17,453 bases of DNA from Rothia sp. (in: high G+C Gram-positive bacteria) (GTDB lineage: Bacteria; Actinomycetota; Actinomycetes; Actinomycetales; Micrococcaceae), in the NCBI RefSeq assembly GCF_015265375.1, contig NZ_JABZXW010000047.1, positions 1-17,453 on the forward strand. Reading direction: 5' to 3'. Shown here one piece after another: positions 1 to 7,081 of this stretch (position 1 is the first letter of the stretch; each line of letters opens with the position of its first letter). A program made the translations under genes and the position numbers. Below the pieces are notes generated by a model. The model did no database searches. It saw nothing but the letters and a program-made list of their open reading frames with translations, and had not been told where the DNA came from.

Positions 1-54
1 GACCGGGGAGCCTCACCTCCTTAACGTATAAGTCGCGTACTAACGCGGCACCGC

Positions 55-861
55 CTACTTGCGGCGGTAGGTCAGATCGTGCGCGCGGCGGCCCGCCTCC
101 TGAGCCTTACGCTCAAAGCTGGTGAGGGTACGACCCTCCCAACGCGGAGCCCAACCACCCAGCGGATCCTCCTCGGTCGCACCGGCGCCGGGGTTCACGT
201 TCTCAAAGTCGGGGTGCGCCTCCAGAACCTCACGCATGACCAGGGCGTACTCCTCCCAGTCAGTCGCCAGACGCCAAATGCCGCCGGGCTTAAGCACGCG
301 CGCAACCTTATCAGCGAATGCCGGGGACACCAGGCGGCGCTTGTGGTGGCGGGACTTGTGCCAGGGATCCGGGAAGAACACCCACAGCTCGTCCACGGAG
401 TTCTCCTCAAGCATGTTGTCGAGCAGTTCGGGTGCGTTCGCCTGAGCCACACGCACGTTCTCCACGCCGGCGTTGCCCATCTTCAGCAACAGGTCCGCAA
501 TGCCGGGGGTGTACACCTCAACGGCGAGGAAGTTCGCCTCGGGCACCTCAGCTGCGCGGTGCACAATCGCCTCGCCCAGACCGGAACCGATCTCAACGAC
601 CTGGTACGCCTCACGGCCGTAAATCTTAACCGGGTCGAAGGTCGCCTCGGGTGCGACAGAGGTGTCGGTGCGCAGGCGCGGAATGTCCAGCACGTGGGTG
701 GGGGAGTAGGTGTCCCACGCCTTCTGGCGGCGCGCGGTGAGGCGGTCACCGCGGCGGACGAAGGAGTAGGGCTGGCGGAAGAATTCCTCGGGAACCGGCT
801 TCTTGGCCTTTTCTTCGGTGGATTCGGGTGCCTGGCTAGGCTGCGTGTTCTCAGTAGACAT
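55..861 (-). CDS. trmB: tRNA (guanine-N7-)-methyltransferase TrmB
   Basis: 268-aa cytoplasmic SAM-dependent methyltransferase that makes 7-methylguanosine at position 46 in the variable loop of tRNAs. Visible motifs: the SAM-binding loop VEIGSGLGE at residues 89-97 followed by an acidic strand end (FLAVEVYTPG, 111-120); the TrmB signature FFPDPWHKSRHHKRR at 162-176; and a C-terminal TSFERKA (247-253), matching the family's T-x-FE-R-x-G substrate motif. The open frame runs 45 codons further upstream, but that part is Arg/Ser-rich and non-conserved. I chose the ATG at 861 because it gives MSTENTQ and has a -10-like box seven bases upstream. The first 25 residues are a charged, probably disordered tail. 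It lies alone on the minus strand, about 215 bp downstream of the DoxX gene and separated from it by a terminator. The family call is secure; the exact start is likely. Confidence 0.95.
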   Translation of the reverse strand: MSTENTQPSQAPESTEEKAKKPVPEEFFRQPYSFVRRGDRLTARRQKAWDTYSPTHVLDIPRLRTDTSVAPEATFDPVKIYGREAYQVVEIGSGLGEAIVHRAAEVPEANFLAVEVYTPGIADLLLKMGNAGVENVRVAQANAPELLDNMLEENSVDELWVFFPDPWHKSRHHKRRLVSPAFADKVARVLKPGGIWRLATDWEEYALVMREVLEAHPDFENVNPGAGATEEDPLGGWAPRWEGRTLTSFERKAQEAGRRAHDLTYRRK

Positions 862-874
862 ACCTAAAAGAATA
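862..874 (-). promoter_or_regulatory. Possible leaderless promoter of trmB
   Basis: On the minus strand TATTCT (869-874) is followed by exactly seven bases and then the chosen ATG. Transcription would therefore start at or next to the start codon. No convincing -35 is seen 16-18 bp upstream, and there is only AGG one base before the ATG, too close to act as a normal ribosome binding site. Leaderless genes are common in actinobacteria, so this is plausible but inferred. Confidence 0.4.
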
Positions 875-1003
875 GCGTAGCGCCGCTGTACCGTGCGGTT
901 TCGCGGCGTGCGGGGCTTGCGTGACGCTGAACTAGCCGGGCGTGAGACTAAACTAGCCGGGAGCATGCCGGTCTGAGAAACGCAGAAATTCAGCACGCAT
1001 ACA

Positions 1004-1042
1004 AAAGTACGGCGGGAACGAATACTGTTCCCGCCGCACTTT
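1004..1042 (-). terminator. Rho-independent terminator after the DoxX gene
   Basis: A 16-bp stem (1004-1019 pairing with 1027-1042) closes a 7-nt loop. On the minus strand every position pairs, with one G-U wobble; on the plus strand the same position is an A-C mismatch. The minus-strand stem ends in a short T-run. It lies 35 bp past the DoxX stop codon and insulates trmB from DoxX transcription. Confidence 0.8.
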
Positions 1043-1076
1043 CGTGAGGTCGTCTGAGTGAGTTAGCGTGTGGGGC

Positions 1077-1475
1077 TTACTTCTTGGAGCCCAGTAGTGC
1101 CAGGCCTGCGCCGAGCATCACGATGTTGTTTGCGAGCTGCTGGCCGTCCTGGGTGGGGCGGAAGAACTCGTCGTGCATGTCCGGGTTGCGGAAGTACATG
1201 GTCATCAGGTTTGCCGCGAATGCGGTCAGGCCTGCGCCCGCCAGGCGTGCCGGGATGAAGGGGGTCAGCAGGGTTGCGCCGAGGGCGGTCTCTGCGCCGG
1301 AGATGAGCTTGCCGAAGGTTGCTGCGTCCAGCTTGGAGACTGCGGGAACACCGGTTGCCGCCATCTGCTGCAGGAAAGCGTAGGTGCCTTCGTCTGCCTT
1401 GAGCTTCTTGACGCCTGCGTCGAGGATGAGTGCGCCTGCGGTGAGTCGCAGTGCTGCGTTGGAGAACTTGCCCAT
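1077..1475 (-). CDS. DoxX family membrane protein
   Basis: 132-aa integral membrane protein of the DoxX/DoxD superfamily. Four hydrophobic segments are visible at about residues 5-25, 53-73, 77-97 and 113-130. The family hallmarks are a first helix ending LDAGVKKL, an ETALGATLLTPFIPARLAGAGL stretch split over helices 2-3, and MYFRNPDMHDEFF between helices 3 and 4. Members are linked to thiol/redox stress or quinone-related functions (MarR/HxlR-regulated DoxX proteins, the mycobacterial membrane oxidoreductase complex), but many, like this one, have no known reaction. The start is well supported: AGAAGGA lies seven bases before the ATG. It is monocistronic, with a good promoter upstream and a strong terminator downstream. 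The family call is firm; the physiological role is unknown. Confidence 0.85.
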   Translation of the reverse strand: MGKFSNAALRLTAGALILDAGVKKLKADEGTYAFLQQMAATGVPAVSKLDAATFGKLISGAETALGATLLTPFIPARLAGAGLTAFAANLMTMYFRNPDMHDEFFRPTQDGQQLANNIVMLGAGLALLGSKK

Positions 1476-1530
1476 GATGTTGTCCTTCTGTTCTGTAGTT
1501 GGTTGGTTAGGTTTTTGTTGAACGGTTTCT

Positions 1531-1559
1531 ACTCTAGACCCGGTTTCTCGCCTTGTAAA
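1531..1559 (-). promoter_or_regulatory. SigA-type promoter of the DoxX gene
   Basis: On the minus strand TTTACA (1554-1559) and TAGAGT (1531-1536) are separated by 17 bp. The -35 matches consensus at five of six positions and the -10 at four of six. The predicted start near 1524 gives a leader of about 50 nt. Confidence 0.6.
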
Positions 1560-1561
1560 GT

Positions 1562-1573
1562 TTTACACGTAAA
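1562..1573. promoter_or_regulatory. Possible operator just upstream of the DoxX -35 box
   Basis: TTTAC-AC-GTAAA is a 12-bp dyad lying 2 bp upstream of the -35 hexamer, which itself repeats the TTTAC half-site on the minus strand. The minus strand thus has AACTTTAC twice, 14 bp apart. The placement suits an activator or a repressor overlapping the -35. No regulator gene is adjacent. Confidence 0.35.
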
Positions 1574-1680
1574 GTTTCTAAATATTTTTGAAAACCCGGC
1601 AGAAGCGTGCAGAGAAGGGGTGCAATCTAAGGGCGATGCGGGGCGTGTTTCGGGTGGAGGTTGAGAGAAGCCGCAGGCTC

Positions 1681-1706
1681 GCCCCGTCTCAATTGCCCCG
1701 TCTCAA
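1681..1706. repeat. 12-bp direct repeat in the DoxX-permease intergenic region
   Basis: GCCCCGTCTCAA occurs at 1681-1692 and again at 1695-1706, 14 bp apart. It lies just upstream of the proposed permease promoter in the 480-bp divergent gap. The gap from about 1590 to 1728 contains no supportable gene. The repeat might be an activator site, but this is only a possibility. Confidence 0.35.
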
Positions 1707-1728
1707 AAATCTGGTGATGTTGTATTCC

Positions 1729-1759
1729 TTGTACTTGTGTGGGTATGAGGGGGTAAAAT
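1729..1759 (+). promoter_or_regulatory. Putative promoter of the first amino acid permease
   Basis: TTGTAC (1729-1734) and TAAAAT (1754-1759) match -35 and -10 consensus well, but the spacer is 19 bp, longer than ideal. The predicted start near 1766 falls on the first base of the TTATGCA dyad. It would give an untranslated leader of about 210 nt before the GTG at 1976. Confidence 0.4.
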
Positions 1760-1765
1760 TTGAAA

Positions 1766-1784
1766 TTATGCATTCTCTGCATAA
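1766..1784. promoter_or_regulatory. TTATGCA inverted repeat, likely operator
   Basis: TTATGCA (1766-1772), five bases, then TGCATAA (1778-1784): a perfect 7+7 bp dyad with half-site centres about 12 bp apart, suited to a dimeric helix-turn-helix protein. It sits directly over the predicted start site, as a repressor operator would. The longer half-site ATTATGCAT (1765-1773) recurs at 1899-1907, about 70 bp before the start codon. Confidence 0.45.
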
Positions 1785-1975
1785 CCTTTTATCGGCGATG
1801 CAAGAAGTCGGAAGCCCCGCGAAATCGGAGCCCACAAGCCCAAGCGCACCGCGCAAGCTATGGATGCGGGAATTTCTCCTCCATACACGCCGCTAAGGAT
1901 TATGCATGAATACCAACCACCCGGACTCGCCCCCGAGTGAAATTTAGGGCGAATCGACGCAGGAAAGAGAAATAC

Positions 1976-3457
1976 GTGACACAGCAGCCAACGCAGCACA
2001 ACTCCGTCACCGGCCTAGACTCCGAAGCGGAGCACTCCAAGCTCCAGCGCGGACTAAGCTACCGACACATCCAGCTGATCGCAATTGGCGGCGCCATCGG
2101 CACCGGCCTTTTCCTCGGCTCAGCAAAGACCATCGCCCTGACCGGCCCCTCCATCGTCTTTGTTTACGCCATTATCGGTAGCGTCATCTACTTTGTTCTG
2201 CGCGCCATGGGCGAGATTCTGCTCTCCAACCCCAAGTACAAGTCCTTCACCGACTTCATTACCGACATCCTCGGTCTGCGCGCCGGCTTCTTCGTCGGCT
2301 GGTCGTACTGGTTCTTCTGGGTCGTCACAGGTATCGCGGACGTCATTGCCATTACCGGCTACATCAAATACTGGTGGCCGGAAATCCCAGCCTTCATCCC
2401 GGCGCTGACCGTTATCGTGGCTCTGCTGCTGCTGAACCTGCCCTCGGTGAAGAACTTCGGTGAAATCGAATTCTGGTTCGCAGTCATTAAAATCGTCGCG
2501 ATTGTCGCCCTCATTATTGTTGGTGCGCTCATGGTTGCCTTTAGCTTCACCGCGCCCGACGGTACCGTCGCCTCCGTAGCAAATCTCTGGGATCGCCCCG
2601 GCCCCTCCGGTAGCGGTATCTTTACCCAGGGTCTGACGGGCTTCCTGGGCGCCTTCCAGATTGCGCTCTTCGCCTTCGTGGGTGCTGAGCTGGTCGGTAC
2701 CGCCGTGGCGGAAACCGAACACCCCGAACGCACCCTGCCCAAGGCAATTAACGCGGTACCCTTCCGCATTGGCCTCTTCTACGCCCTGCCGTTGCTGACC
2801 ATCCTCGCCGTCACCCCTTGGGACAAGTTGGATAAGTCCATGAGCCCCTTTGTGGGTATGTTCTCCCTGGCGGGTATTGCTGTTGCAGCCTCGCTGGTGA
2901 ACTTTGTGGTGCTGACCTCCGCGGCGTCCTCGGCGAACTCCGGTATTTTCTCGACCTCCCGCATGGTCTACGGTTTGGCGCACGACGGTGCCGCCCCCTC
3001 CGCGCTGGGTAAGCTCACCAAGAACGGTGTGCCCGCCAACGCTCTGTACCTGACCACCGTGATGCTGCTGTTTAGCCTGGTCATGCTGTACGCCGGTAGC
3101 GGCATCATGGAGGCGTTCACTGTGGTGACCTCGGTGGCGTCGATGATGGGTATCTTCACCTGGAGCATGATCCTGATTGCGTACCTGGTCTACCGTAAGA
3201 AGTTCCCCGAGCGCCACGAGGCGTCCGCGTACAAGATGCCCTGGGGTATTGGTATGAGCTGGTTTGGTCTGGTCTTCTTCGCGGTGATGGTTTACGCCCT
3301 GAGCCTGTACCCGGACACCGCAATCGGTCTGGCGCTGACCCCCATCTGGTTCATTGCCCTGGCGATTGGCTACGAGATTCTGACCCGCCGCCACGCCGCT
3401 AAGCGTGCCCGCGTGCTGGCTGCTGAGAACACTGCTGAAGAGGCTGGTCAGAAGTAG
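1976..3457 (+). CDS. cycA: Amino acid permease, CycA-like (paralog 1)
   Basis: 493-aa inner-membrane permease of the amino acid transporter family (APC superfamily), expected to take up small neutral amino acids by proton symport. The N-terminal signature RGLSYRHIQLIAIGGAIGTG (25-44) is the substrate-binding first helix with its broken GGAIGTG segment. YKSFTDF, GWSYWFFWVVTG, NFGEIEFWFAVIKIVAI, FVGAELVGTAVAETEHP and SAASSANSGIFSTSRM follow in the order and wording I recall for E. coli CycA (D-serine/D-alanine/glycine/cycloserine transporter). About twelve hydrophobic helices are present and the tail is charged. The frame is open from a GTG at 1937, but the GTG at 1976 is preferred: AGGAAAGAG lies six bases upstream, and the resulting N-terminus matches the paralog. 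Transport class is firm; CycA identity and substrate are inferred. Confidence 0.88.
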   Translation: MTQQPTQHNSVTGLDSEAEHSKLQRGLSYRHIQLIAIGGAIGTGLFLGSAKTIALTGPSIVFVYAIIGSVIYFVLRAMGEILLSNPKYKSFTDFITDILGLRAGFFVGWSYWFFWVVTGIADVIAITGYIKYWWPEIPAFIPALTVIVALLLLNLPSVKNFGEIEFWFAVIKIVAIVALIIVGALMVAFSFTAPDGTVASVANLWDRPGPSGSGIFTQGLTGFLGAFQIALFAFVGAELVGTAVAETEHPERTLPKAINAVPFRIGLFYALPLLTILAVTPWDKLDKSMSPFVGMFSLAGIAVAASLVNFVVLTSAASSANSGIFSTSRMVYGLAHDGAAPSALGKLTKNGVPANALYLTTVMLLFSLVMLYAGSGIMEAFTVVTSVASMMGIFTWSMILIAYLVYRKKFPERHEASAYKMPWGIGMSWFGLVFFAVMVYALSLYPDTAIGLALTPIWFIALAIGYEILTRRHAAKRARVLAAENTAEEAGQK

Positions 3458-3487
3458 TCTTCAGCTCTCCTCCGGCTGGTTTGTGTG

Positions 3488-3530
3488 AGCCCCGCCCTGC
3501 ATTCTTGATGGATGCGCAGGGCGGGGCTTT
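3488..3530 (+). terminator. Terminator after permease 1
   Basis: A perfect 13-bp GC-rich stem, AGCCCCGCCCTGC (3488-3500) with GCAGGGCGGGGCT (3516-3528), and a 15-nt loop, followed by TTT and a T-rich stretch. It ends the first permease transcript 30 bp after its stop, so the second permease needs its own promoter. Confidence 0.85.
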
Positions 3531-3608
3531 CTGCTTCTGTCAGCCCTCGTCAGGCGACAGATAGTGACCTGTTTAATAGATTCGCGACACACCAAAGGTA
3601 GAAAAATA

Positions 3609-3637
3609 TTTCATTCACCGTTCAAAGCGTGTAGAAT
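3609..3637 (+). promoter_or_regulatory. Possible promoter of permease 2
   Basis: TAGAAT (3632-3637) is a good -10. The -35 at 17 bp, TTTCAT (3609-3614), is weak. Its location about 80 bp after the permease 1 terminator, in an AT-rich patch, supports a start near 3644. ATATCTAT, which overlaps the -10, recurs at 3778-3785. Confidence 0.4.
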
Positions 3638-3643
3638 ATCTAT

Positions 3644-3873
3644 CCAAACAGATGTGTAAGCTCCCAAAGGTACCCGCATCGGGCGATGTTTGAACACGCC
3701 CCGGATGCGGCGTGAACCATGGTTGAGCGCATCTTCCGCCCCGAAAGCCGGGGCTGCCCCGCATTAATAGTGGTTGCATATCTATACGCGAAACCTGCCG
3801 GATGACACCGAAAAACCCTCATCCGCCATGCACTATATGCGCTACGGGGCCTAACTGCAGAAAAGAGGACGTC
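3644..3873 (+). promoter_or_regulatory. Long structured 5' leader of permease 2
   Basis: About 230 nt without a supportable gene but with several strong inverted repeats. (a) CCGCATC (3674-3680) pairs with GATGCGG (3704-3710), and inside it GGGCG (3681-3685) pairs with CGCCC (3697-3701). (b) The palindrome AACCATGGTT is at 3715-3724. (c) GCCCCG-AAAGC-CGGGGC follows in the region 3739-3756. (d) CGGATGA (3799-3805) pairs with TCATCCG (3819-3825). The last lies about 35 nt before the ribosome binding site. This could be a cis-acting regulatory RNA or an attenuator. I do not see the conserved core of the glycine riboswitch or any other class I know. Confidence 0.4.
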
Positions 3874-5349
3874 GTGACTGAACAGAACAACGTCACCCTG
3901 AATCCTAAAGCTCCCGAACAGGGAGAGCGACTGCACCGCGGTCTGAGCAACCGACATATTCAGCTCATCGCTATCGGCGGTGCCATCGGCACCGGCCTGT
4001 TCATGGGATCCGGACGCGCTATCTCCGTCGCCGGCCCCTCCGTCATTTTTGTGTACATGCTCATCGGCGCCGTCATCTTCCTGGTGCTGCGCGCCATGGG
4101 TGAAATCCTGCTGTCGAACCTGAAGTACAAGTCCTTCTCGGACTTCACCACCGACCTGGTCGGCCCCATGGCGGGTTTCTTCCTCGGCTGGTCCTACTGG
4201 TTCATGTGGGTGGTGACCGCCGTTGCGGACATCATCGCAATCGTCGGCTACCTGCGCATGTGGTGGCCCGACCTGCAAGCATGGATCCCGGCGCTTGCCG
4301 TCATCAGCGTGCTCCTGGTGCTGAACCTGGTCTCGGTGAAGAACTTTGGCGAAATCGAATTCTGGTTCTCCATGATTAAGATTGTCGCGATTGTCGCCCT
4401 GATTGTGGTCGGTGGCGCACTCGTGGCTATCGGCTTTACCTCGCCCAGCGGCGCGCAGGCATCCGTCGCGAACCTCTGGAATGACGGCGGTATGTTCCCC
4501 AACCACTTCATCGGCTTCCTCGGCGCATTCCAGATTGCCGTCTTCGCGTTCATGGGCTCCGAGCTGGTCGGTACCACCGCCGCCGAAACCCAGGACCCTG
4601 AAAAGACCCTGCCCAAGGCAATTAACGCCGTGCCGGTACGTATTATGGTCTTCTACGTGGGTGCACTCGCCGTCATCCTGATGGTCACCCCCTGGCGCCT
4701 GGTCAGCCCCGATAAGAGCCCCTTCGTCGCCATGTTCACCCTGGCGGGCCTGGGTATCGCCGCGCATATCATCAACTTCGTGGTGATTACCAGCGCAACC
4801 TCCTCGGCGAACTCCGGTATCTTCTCCACCTCGCGTATGGCATTCGGCCTGGCACGCGAGCGCAGTGCACCGCAGTTCCTGGGCAAGATTTCCAAGAATG
4901 GCGTGCCGCATAACGCGCTGTTCCTCTCCGCCGTGATGCTGCTGTCCTCGATTGTGCTGCTCTACGCGGGCGACTCGATCTCTCGTGCGTTCAACCTGGT
5001 CACCACCGTGGCTGCGGTGCTCGTGATTTTTGCGTGGGCCATGATTATGGTCAGCTACCTGATGTACCGCAAGAAGTTCCCCTCGCGCCACAAGAAGTCG
5101 AAGTTCCGTCTGCCTGGCGGCCGTTTCTCCGCGTGGCTGGCGCTGGCGTTCTTCGCTTTCACCATTGGTGTGCTGACCATGAACGAGGAAACTCTCATGG
5201 GTCTGCTCGCGATGCCCATCTGGTTCGTGATTCTGGGTATCGGCTGGGTCTTCAAGCGCCGCGCTGATGCCCGCCGCCACGAAGCAATCTCGACCCGCAC
5301 CGCGCAGATTGCGATTGTGGAGGCGTCCGAGATTTTCTCGGCACGCTAA
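3874..5349 (+). CDS. cycA: Amino acid permease, CycA-like (paralog 2)
   Basis: 491-aa paralog of the preceding permease, alike through its whole length. RGLSNRHIQLIAIGGAIGTG is at residues 22-41. YKSFSDFTTDLVGPMAGFF, NFGEIEFWFSMIKIVAI, FMGSELVGTTAAETQDPEKT and SATSSANSGIFSTSRM follow. It matches what I recall of E. coli CycA even more closely than paralog 1 does, for example in ANLWNDGG, so it is the better candidate for true glycine/D-alanine/D-serine uptake. About twelve membrane helices; the C-terminal tail is cytosolic and Arg-rich. The start is GTG at 3874, with AGAGG five bases upstream; the frame is open further upstream but that part is not conserved. It has its own leader and terminator, so the two copies are independently expressed. 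Substrate split between the paralogs cannot be read from sequence. Confidence 0.9.
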   Translation: MTEQNNVTLNPKAPEQGERLHRGLSNRHIQLIAIGGAIGTGLFMGSGRAISVAGPSVIFVYMLIGAVIFLVLRAMGEILLSNLKYKSFSDFTTDLVGPMAGFFLGWSYWFMWVVTAVADIIAIVGYLRMWWPDLQAWIPALAVISVLLVLNLVSVKNFGEIEFWFSMIKIVAIVALIVVGGALVAIGFTSPSGAQASVANLWNDGGMFPNHFIGFLGAFQIAVFAFMGSELVGTTAAETQDPEKTLPKAINAVPVRIMVFYVGALAVILMVTPWRLVSPDKSPFVAMFTLAGLGIAAHIINFVVITSATSSANSGIFSTSRMAFGLARERSAPQFLGKISKNGVPHNALFLSAVMLLSSIVLLYAGDSISRAFNLVTTVAAVLVIFAWAMIMVSYLMYRKKFPSRHKKSKFRLPGGRFSAWLALAFFAFTIGVLTMNEETLMGLLAMPIWFVILGIGWVFKRRADARRHEAISTRTAQIAIVEASEIFSAR

Positions 5350-5401
5350 ACACCCACGCTAAGCCATACTGGTTGCCAGTACCGGCTATCAGCGTACGCG
5401 T

Positions 5402-5446
5402 AAAGCCCGCGTCACCTACTTCTCTTGGAGTGGGGACGCGGGCTTT
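5402..5446. terminator. Bidirectional terminator between permease 2 and the repeat protein
   Basis: A perfect 12-bp stem, AAAGCCCGCGTC (5402-5413) with GACGCGGGCTTT (5435-5446), flanked by A's on the left and T's on the right. It can stop the plus-strand permease transcript and the minus-strand transcript converging from 5492. A smaller hairpin (TACTGG-TTG-CCAGTA) lies at about 5367-5381 on the permease side. Confidence 0.85.
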
Positions 5447-5491
5447 CGCTATCTCTAAAGATAAACCTGTGAGGCTCGCGGGAGTGCTTGC

Positions 5492-7081
5492 TTAGACGGA
5501 AGCCATCTCAGCCTCTTCGGCAAGCGGGTCGTTGTCGTCATCGGTGCGGTAGAAATCCCAACGTTCACAACCGCAACCCGAACGCATCGCCTCGATGACG
5601 GCGGCAGCTGCCTCCATCGGGTCGAGCGCGTGCAGATTCCACAGCGCATGCACCGGTACCGGGTGCCTCCAGCCGTGCTCCTGCAGGAACTCCGGGTCGA
5701 AGGCGGGCAACGCCTCGACGGTGGGTTCAAGCTCGCAGAGGAAGCCGGTGGGGGAACGGAAGACCGTCACCACGGGGGTCGGGTCGGCGTCTTCCAGGCA
5801 GGCGCCGTCGAAGAAGTAGTAGGTGCTCAGGCGGCGGTTCCAGGCAAGCTGCGCGAGGCGTTCGCCGAAGACTTCCACCGTCTGCTCCCACTGGGTGCGG
5901 TGGTACGCCGCCAGGTCGGTGTGGGCGGTCTGCACCACGCCGATGCCCTGCTCGGTGAGTTCGCGGGCGCTCAGACGCGCGGGCTCTGCCGGTTCCGTGG
6001 GAGCGCCCGCAGGGGAGCCGTCCGGGGTATCCGGCTCTGCTAGTTCTGCTTCGGTGAGCTCAGCGTTAGTCAGCTCAGCATCAAGGAGCTCAAGCTCCTC
6101 AGCGGCGCTCGCCTCGGACTCCTTCGACTCAGCGGCGCTCGCCTCCACGGCAGCTACGCTGGCTTCGTTCTTCGTCCACAGGCGCAGCTCACGGGCAATC
6201 TGCGTGCGTCCGCGATGCAGGGTCGTCTGCCAGGAGCCGAACTTGGCGCGTACCGCACCCAGCGGCGGCACCTGCTCAATCAGCGTGGGAATGGTAGACC
6301 AGTAGCCGTAGTTCAGCGCTGTCGGCTCGCGGTCGTAGCGGGCACAATAGCTCAAAAACAGGCTCAGAGTCTTCGGCGCAAAATCCTCAGGTACCGCCGC
6401 GGCGTCGATATACCACTCGTTCTCGAGCGCCTCCGCCGGGTAGATGCCGGTGCGGAGCATGCCCAGGGACCAGTTGCCGTCGCCGAGGTAGTCGTTGACC
6501 GTCTGTGCGGGGGCAGGCCACGCCGATTCGCCCTCCATACTGGCGGCAAGCAGGGTGTACAGGCTACCGCCCTCGGTGCCGATTTCTTTCACGCCGCGCA
6601 GTCGGATGTCCTCGAGGGTCTGCGCGTAGGCTTCTTCCTCCAGCTGGGAGTAGGGATGTGCGGCAAGGTACTTGAGCGTAGCGCCGATCTTCGCCAGAAC
6701 GTGCGCAATGTCTTCATTGCTGAAGTGGCGTGCCTCCAGCGCGGGCGGCAGGTCGTGAATAATATCGCAATCAAGAATCAGCGCCGCGTACTCGGGCTCC
6801 GGAGGCAAATCGTAGGCTTCCGCGAAAACGTACCAGAGGCCGCAGGCGAGTACCGTGTAGCTCGGGGCGTCTGCCGTGACCGGGCCAAACTGCCAGATGC
6901 CGGAGTCCAGCGCATAGTTCAGGTACTTCTTGTTGATGTGCGGGTACAGAAAGTTGAGGCGGCGGAGAACCTGGGTAGGGGTGAACCCCAGCGCGGCGAG
7001 TTCGGCGATGAGTTCCGCGTACTCGTCGTGAAAATCTAAGTAGCCCTCCGGCGCGTTTGATAGCGCGGCTTGTTCGCGCAT
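5492..7081 (-). CDS. Unknown protein with homing-endonuclease-associated-repeat-like segment
   Basis: 529 aa, soluble, with no signal peptide or membrane helix. I cannot assign a function. Residues 248-291 read RYDREPTALNYGYW, then a conserved-looking FGSW-Q-TTLHRGR (281-291). This resembles the homing endonuclease associated repeat (HNH_repeat), whose units end FGSW..AL..AG and are usually found in DNA-binding or nuclease proteins. A degenerate earlier copy may lie at 188-214 (WPAPAQTVNDYLGDGNWS). No HNH nuclease motif is present. An acidic Ala/Glu-rich linker (about 304-369) with NAELTEAELAE repeats joins it to a C-terminal globular part (about 370-520) with paired cysteines CGCE at 503-506. 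The N-terminus (about 20-70) has helix-turn-helix-like character. I chose the ATG at 7081 (AGAGGG four bases upstream) over in-frame ATGs at 7096 and 7162. It is divergent from tex and ends at the shared terminator. Confidence 0.8.
   Translation of the reverse strand: MREQAALSNAPEGYLDFHDEYAELIAELAALGFTPTQVLRRLNFLYPHINKKYLNYALDSGIWQFGPVTADAPSYTVLACGLWYVFAEAYDLPPEPEYAALILDCDIIHDLPPALEARHFSNEDIAHVLAKIGATLKYLAAHPYSQLEEEAYAQTLEDIRLRGVKEIGTEGGSLYTLLAASMEGESAWPAPAQTVNDYLGDGNWSLGMLRTGIYPAEALENEWYIDAAAVPEDFAPKTLSLFLSYCARYDREPTALNYGYWSTIPTLIEQVPPLGAVRAKFGSWQTTLHRGRTQIARELRLWTKNEASVAAVEASAAESKESEASAAEELELLDAELTNAELTEAELAEPDTPDGSPAGAPTEPAEPARLSARELTEQGIGVVQTAHTDLAAYHRTQWEQTVEVFGERLAQLAWNRRLSTYYFFDGACLEDADPTPVVTVFRSPTGFLCELEPTVEALPAFDPEFLQEHGWRHPVPVHALWNLHALDPMEAAAAVIEAMRSGCGCERWDFYRTDDDNDPLAEEAEMASV

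Noticed and set aside
11..23. Sequence complementary to TAAGGAGGTGA at the left edge, like the 16S rRNA 3' end or a very strong ribosome binding site on the minus strand
   Set aside because: Flanking bases do not match 16S rRNA. As a ribosome binding site it would sit at least 15 bases from any start beyond the edge, or directly abut a GTG at 16-14; a downstream minus-strand gene start is possible but cannot be shown from this window.
1768..1896. 42-codon plus-strand ORF inside the permease 1 leader
   Set aside because: No ribosome binding site, starts inside the TTATGCA dyad, and the sequence shows no recognisable features. A leader peptide is possible but unsupported.
3644..3873. Glycine riboswitch in the CycA-like permease leader
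   Set aside because: The conserved glycine aptamer core is absent in my reading; only generic hairpins are seen.
2120..5280. Very long minus-strand open frames (424 and 546 codons) opposite the two permeases
   Set aside because: Their translations are His/Gln/Gly/Asp-rich low-complexity sequence, typical of the antisense of GC-rich membrane protein genes; the plus-strand frames match a known family end to end.
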